Source: Desulfuromonadaceae bacterium | GTDB taxonomy: Bacteria > Desulfobacterota > Desulfuromonadia > Desulfuromonadales > Desulfuromonadaceae | DNA length: 9,115 bases | Assembly: GCA_027065245.1 (NCBI GenBank) | Contig: JAMOOS010000215.1 | Span: 1-9,115 of the forward strand | Reading direction: 5' to 3' | Shown here: in pieces, positions 6,383 to 9,115 of the stretch | Layout: every line of letters begins with the position of its first letter | Position numbering within the stretch: the first letter of the stretch is position 1 | Position numbers and translations under genes: made by a program | The notes under the pieces: model-generated | Database searches by the model: none | Told to the model about the DNA's origin: nothing | Seen by the model: the letters and a program-made list of their open reading frames with translations, nothing else

Positions 6383-8488
6383 TTATGTTTGTGGGCTCAC
6401 TGATTCAGGTTTAATATCGTCCCAGCCGACATGACCTGACTGCACTCTTTGAGATGGAAAATTTTCAGTTTGAGTGACTGGTGCAACAATGTTCTGTCCA
6501 TTTTTTAACTTGAAACGTTGCAACATACCCCGCAATTGAGCGGCTTGCGCTGACAGTTCCTCGGCGGCGGCGGCACTTTGTTCGGCGCTGGCAGTATTTT
6601 GCTGGGTCACGGTATCAATCTGGGTAACTCCCACATTTATCTCGGCGATACCTTGCGCCTGCTGCTTGCTGGCAGCAGCAATTTCGGCTACCAGATCGGT
6701 CACTTTACCGACACCGGAAACAATTTCGTCTAAAGCTGCAGCTGTCTGGTTGGCAATGGCACTTCCATTTGCGGTTTTTTCGACCGAATCTTTGATCAGC
6801 TCCGATGTTTCTGCAGCGGCTTTAGCACTGCGTGCTGCTAAGTTACGTACTTCTTCAGCAACAACAGCAAAACCTTTTCCATGCTGTCCGGCACGAGCTG
6901 CTTCGACTGCTGCATTTAAAGCGAGCAGATTAGTCTGGAAGGCAATCTCATCAATCGTTTTGATAATTTTGGAAATTTTCTGTCCTTCTTCGTTGATACC
7001 AGCCATTGCCGCAACCATCTCTTGCATTTGTGCGCTGCCTTTTTCTGCTGCTAGTTTGGTTTCTGTCGATAAGCTATTGGCTTGAGCAGCATTTTGTGCA
7101 TTGAGAGATGTTTGTGAAGAGGTTTGGTTAAGGGAGGCGGCAACCTCTTCCAGCGAGGCTGCTGATTCGGTTGCCCCCTGGGAAAGGGTTTGACTGGAAT
7201 CTGCAATTTGACCTGAGGCTGATGAAATTTCGTTCCCAGCTATCTGAATCTGCCCCATAATGTCATTCAGGTCGGTGCCAAGTTTCTTGATTGCACCGCG
7301 CAACTCATCTCGCTCATCCCGTGGAGTGATATCAAAGGTCAGATCGCCATTTGCCAGTTTTTGCATTGAACTGACTATTTCATTTTGCAGGGAGTCGGAA
7401 AATTGATCCATCGAGTTTGCCATCTGACCGATTTCGTCTTTACGGTTCAAGTGGAGGCGATTATCCAGATGACCTTTTTCCAGCTCTTCGAGCATCACGA
7501 CTGTTTTGCGCATTGGCCCGGTCAAGGACCGCGTAACAAAAATCGCAATAATGGTACCAACAAGCAACGAGATAATAGAGACAACAGCAATCGTCCAGAG
7601 AGTTGATTTGTTCTGTGCTTGCAGCATTGGGCCCAAGGCATCCTGTTCGCCTTTAATCGAGAGCTTAACATCGTTAACAGCTGCGGCAACTTCAGGACCG
7701 ATCCGGTCAAGTGTGTTAGTAACAATTTCATCACGTTCACGCACAAGCGTTACCAAACTGTGAAAAGTCTCCGTGTAATTTTCACGAGCCTGCATAAATG
7801 ATTTGAACAATTCACGCCGCTGTGGATTTTGCAATTTTTCGTCAAGTGTTGTTGCCAGTTGACCTACTTCAACGCCGATTTCTTTGTCAAAACGTTCGCT
7901 AGCTTCTTTGGCATGAGTTGATAGATATTTAAGAGCGTACAAACGTGCCAGAAGGACGTGTTCCTGAATTCGACCAGCATAGTAGGCGGCATCAGTATCG
8001 TTGTCCTGATAGGCTGATTTCATAATTTCCGTCAAAGCTGTTCGCATGGCAAGACCGTTTGGATCAAGCTCGTTAGAGATTAAAGAATTCCGTTTATTGA
8101 TAGTCTCAACCACGCCATCAAAACCTTTTTCATATTCGTTCAAAGATTTATCAATAAACGCTACTTTTTCCGCTCGCTCAGGATTCTGGATCTCTTTCTT
8201 TGCCTCGCTGAGCTTCTCATTCATTGAAGCTAAATACTCTTGATATTGCTGAAGATCCTTTTTACTATTGGTGATCAGAAAGTCTTTAACATTCATCCGC
8301 ACCATGAGCATATCGGCTTGGAGGAAAGCAGTCAGGTTGGTGTCGCGTGCTATGCCACGATACTGTGTAAATCCGTGACTTGCCTGGTTAAGTCCCTGGT
8401 AGCAAAAGAAAGAGACGACGAGCAACAGAACGAGAATCGTTCCCGAAAGCAGCAACATCTTTTTACCAATTTTCAGATTGTCAAACAT
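6383..8488 (-). CDS. Methyl-accepting chemotaxis protein
   Basis: This 701-residue membrane chemoreceptor signals to the CheA/CheW array. Helix TM1 is near residues 11-31. A long, almost wholly helical periplasmic sensor spans about residues 32-295, and TM2 lies near 297-320. A HAMP domain follows (about 318-370), with a second HAMP-like stretch (LANGDLTFDI, around 378-387). The cytoplasmic signalling coiled coil runs from about 420 to 660, with the conserved hairpin tip EIAFQTNLLALNAAVEAARAG at 514-534 marking the class. The sensor length suits a helical bimodular (HBM) or two four-helix bundle domain, but the ligand is unknown. There is no NWETF-type CheR tether at the C-terminus. I chose the ATG at 8488, with a GGAGGAA site just upstream. 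A longer in-frame start at 8596 would add 36 residues ahead of a clear membrane N-terminus. Confidence 0.93.
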   Translation of the reverse strand: MFDNLKIGKKMLLLSGTILVLLLVVSFFCYQGLNQASHGFTQYRGIARDTNLTAFLQADMLMVRMNVKDFLITNSKKDLQQYQEYLASMNEKLSEAKKEIQNPERAEKVAFIDKSLNEYEKGFDGVVETINKRNSLISNELDPNGLAMRTALTEIMKSAYQDNDTDAAYYAGRIQEHVLLARLYALKYLSTHAKEASERFDKEIGVEVGQLATTLDEKLQNPQRRELFKSFMQARENYTETFHSLVTLVRERDEIVTNTLDRIGPEVAAAVNDVKLSIKGEQDALGPMLQAQNKSTLWTIAVVSIISLLVGTIIAIFVTRSLTGPMRKTVVMLEELEKGHLDNRLHLNRKDEIGQMANSMDQFSDSLQNEIVSSMQKLANGDLTFDITPRDERDELRGAIKKLGTDLNDIMGQIQIAGNEISSASGQIADSSQTLSQGATESAASLEEVAASLNQTSSQTSLNAQNAAQANSLSTETKLAAEKGSAQMQEMVAAMAGINEEGQKISKIIKTIDEIAFQTNLLALNAAVEAARAGQHGKGFAVVAEEVRNLAARSAKAAAETSELIKDSVEKTANGSAIANQTAAALDEIVSGVGKVTDLVAEIAAASKQQAQGIAEINVGVTQIDTVTQQNTASAEQSAAAAEELSAQAAQLRGMLQRFKLKNGQNIVAPVTQTENFPSQRVQSGHVGWDDIKPESVSPQT

Positions 8489-8493
8489 AAATT

Positions 8494-8502
8494 TTTCCTC
8501 CA
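8494..8502 (-). promoter_or_regulatory. Ribosome binding site deciding the chemoreceptor start
   Basis: On the minus strand, TTGGAGGAAAAA lies just before the ATG at 8486-8488. The GGAGGA core is well spaced for initiation, whereas the longer candidate start at 8596 has nothing comparable. Confidence 0.7.
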
Positions 8503-8673
8503 AGTGATTTGCACCAGGATATGGGATAATGACGTTGAAAGGACTGCGTAAACCCTGAATAAATGCCTCTCCGCAAAATCTGTGGTTAGAAGGCAATAAA
8601 AATAGCGTATCGTCCTGCCGGGATGGATAAGATGGATTGTCCAGTAACTGTTACCCCATACCCGGGAAGGACA

Positions 8674-9115
8674 GTGCTGATAAAGACTTTACTGAACAAG
8701 ACTGAACGATTCAAGTCATTCGTTTACGTTTCCGTGTGTTTTATGCTGATCGCCGATATGGAAGCGCTGGTTGTTGCTATCGAACCACAGCGTAATAGCA
8801 GGCCGCTGTGCCCCGAGTGCGGCAAGTGCTGCACCGTTTATGACCTCCAGTATGGGTGAATTGCTCAAGCTCAACCTGAGGTCGATCAAGGCTTATCTGT
8901 TGCGAGAGGATTTTCAACGTTTCTGGGAATATCAGCGTGTCGACTTCGCTGAAAAATTCCTCGAAAACTGGATAACCAGAACATTGCAAACCGACCTGAA
9001 CGAAATGAAAAAAGTTGCCAGGATGTTACGCAAGCAAAAGCCGCTGATTTTGAACTGGTTCAGGGCCAAGGGGCGACTTTCCAGCGATGCGGTAGAGGGG
9101 ATGAATCTGAAAGTA
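8674..9115 (+). pseudogene. ISL3-family transposase remnant, internally deleted and frameshifted, running off the window
   Basis: The left part (GTG near 8674 to about 8850) encodes the N-terminal zinc-finger region of an ISL3 transposase: KTLLNKTERFKSFVY, then ALVV.IEPQ.NSRPLCPECG. After a break near 8842-8855 the frame shifts by one. From 8852 to the window end an open frame of 88 codons encodes the C-terminal part, including ELLKLNLRSIKAYLLREDF, FWEYQ, LILNWFRAKG and AVEGMNLK. The central region, with the helix-turn-helix and the first catalytic aspartates, is missing; roughly 250 codons are lost compared with the usual length of over 400. The last motif contains the catalytic glutamate (VEG.N). 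The protein cannot be active. Whether the element's right end survives is not visible. Confidence 0.85.

Noticed and set aside
8489..8596. N-terminally extended chemoreceptor starting at 8596
   Set aside because: The extra 36 residues are unlike a chemoreceptor N-terminus, and the strong GGAGGA site belongs to the ATG at 8488.
8489..8640. Cyclic-di-GMP riboswitch upstream of the chemoreceptor
   Set aside because: Such riboswitches are common before genes of this kind in related bacteria, but I could not find the conserved GEMM tetraloop and receptor pattern in this stretch.

Overview
The window reads as chromosomal DNA of an anaerobic, cytochrome-rich deltaproteobacterium. Relatives of Desulfuromonas, Geobacter or Pelobacter are my best guess, from the multiheme cytochromes, HybA/HybB-type quinone modules, a COG0731 radical SAM protein and a large chemoreceptor. 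The assignment is by style of gene content, not by a marker gene.

Layout. On the + strand, a four-helix cytochrome b (18-656) ends in a strong terminator (700-732). A radical SAM protein with a C-terminal winged helix follows (785-1723). It converges on a minus-strand operon across a 13-bp hairpin (1727-1764). That operon is read from 5999 down to 1775: a Tat-exported protein with four 4Fe-4S clusters, a NrfD/HybB-type membrane protein, and a large multiheme cytochrome c. Both junctions are 4-base ATGA overlaps. A 383-base gap (6000-6382) carries a structured, MITE-like element with perfect 15-bp terminal inverted repeats (6139-6307). A minus-strand chemoreceptor (6383-8488) follows, and the right end holds a broken ISL3-family transposase (8674 to the window edge).

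The main discovery is in the cytochrome. A naive reading splits it into two genes at an in-frame TGA (3107-3109), but there is no frameshift. The downstream half has no signal peptide and no ribosome binding site. The TGA falls where the octaheme tetrathionate reductase (OTR) family has its active-site cysteine (motif NNF-C; here NNY-TGA). The spacing from the TGA to a conserved Lys in an IKHADMG motif is 89 residues, the same as between Cys64 and Lys153 of Shewanella OTR as I remember its numbering. A perfect 7-bp hairpin with a GU-containing loop begins 14 nt after the TGA, where a bacterial SECIS would sit. I therefore annotate one 696-residue selenocysteine-containing cytochrome with 13 CXXCH haem motifs. 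TGA still terminates the two upstream genes, so this would be local recoding and not a changed genetic code.

How the genes would work together (inference): the NrfD-like protein exchanges electrons with the quinone pool, the FeS protein relays them on the periplasmic side, and the N-terminal tetrahaem section of the cytochrome feeds an OTR-type active site armed with selenocysteine. The substrate is unknown. Tetrathionate or another sulfur compound, a nitrogen oxide or hydroxylamine, or a selenium or tellurium oxyanion are all possible.
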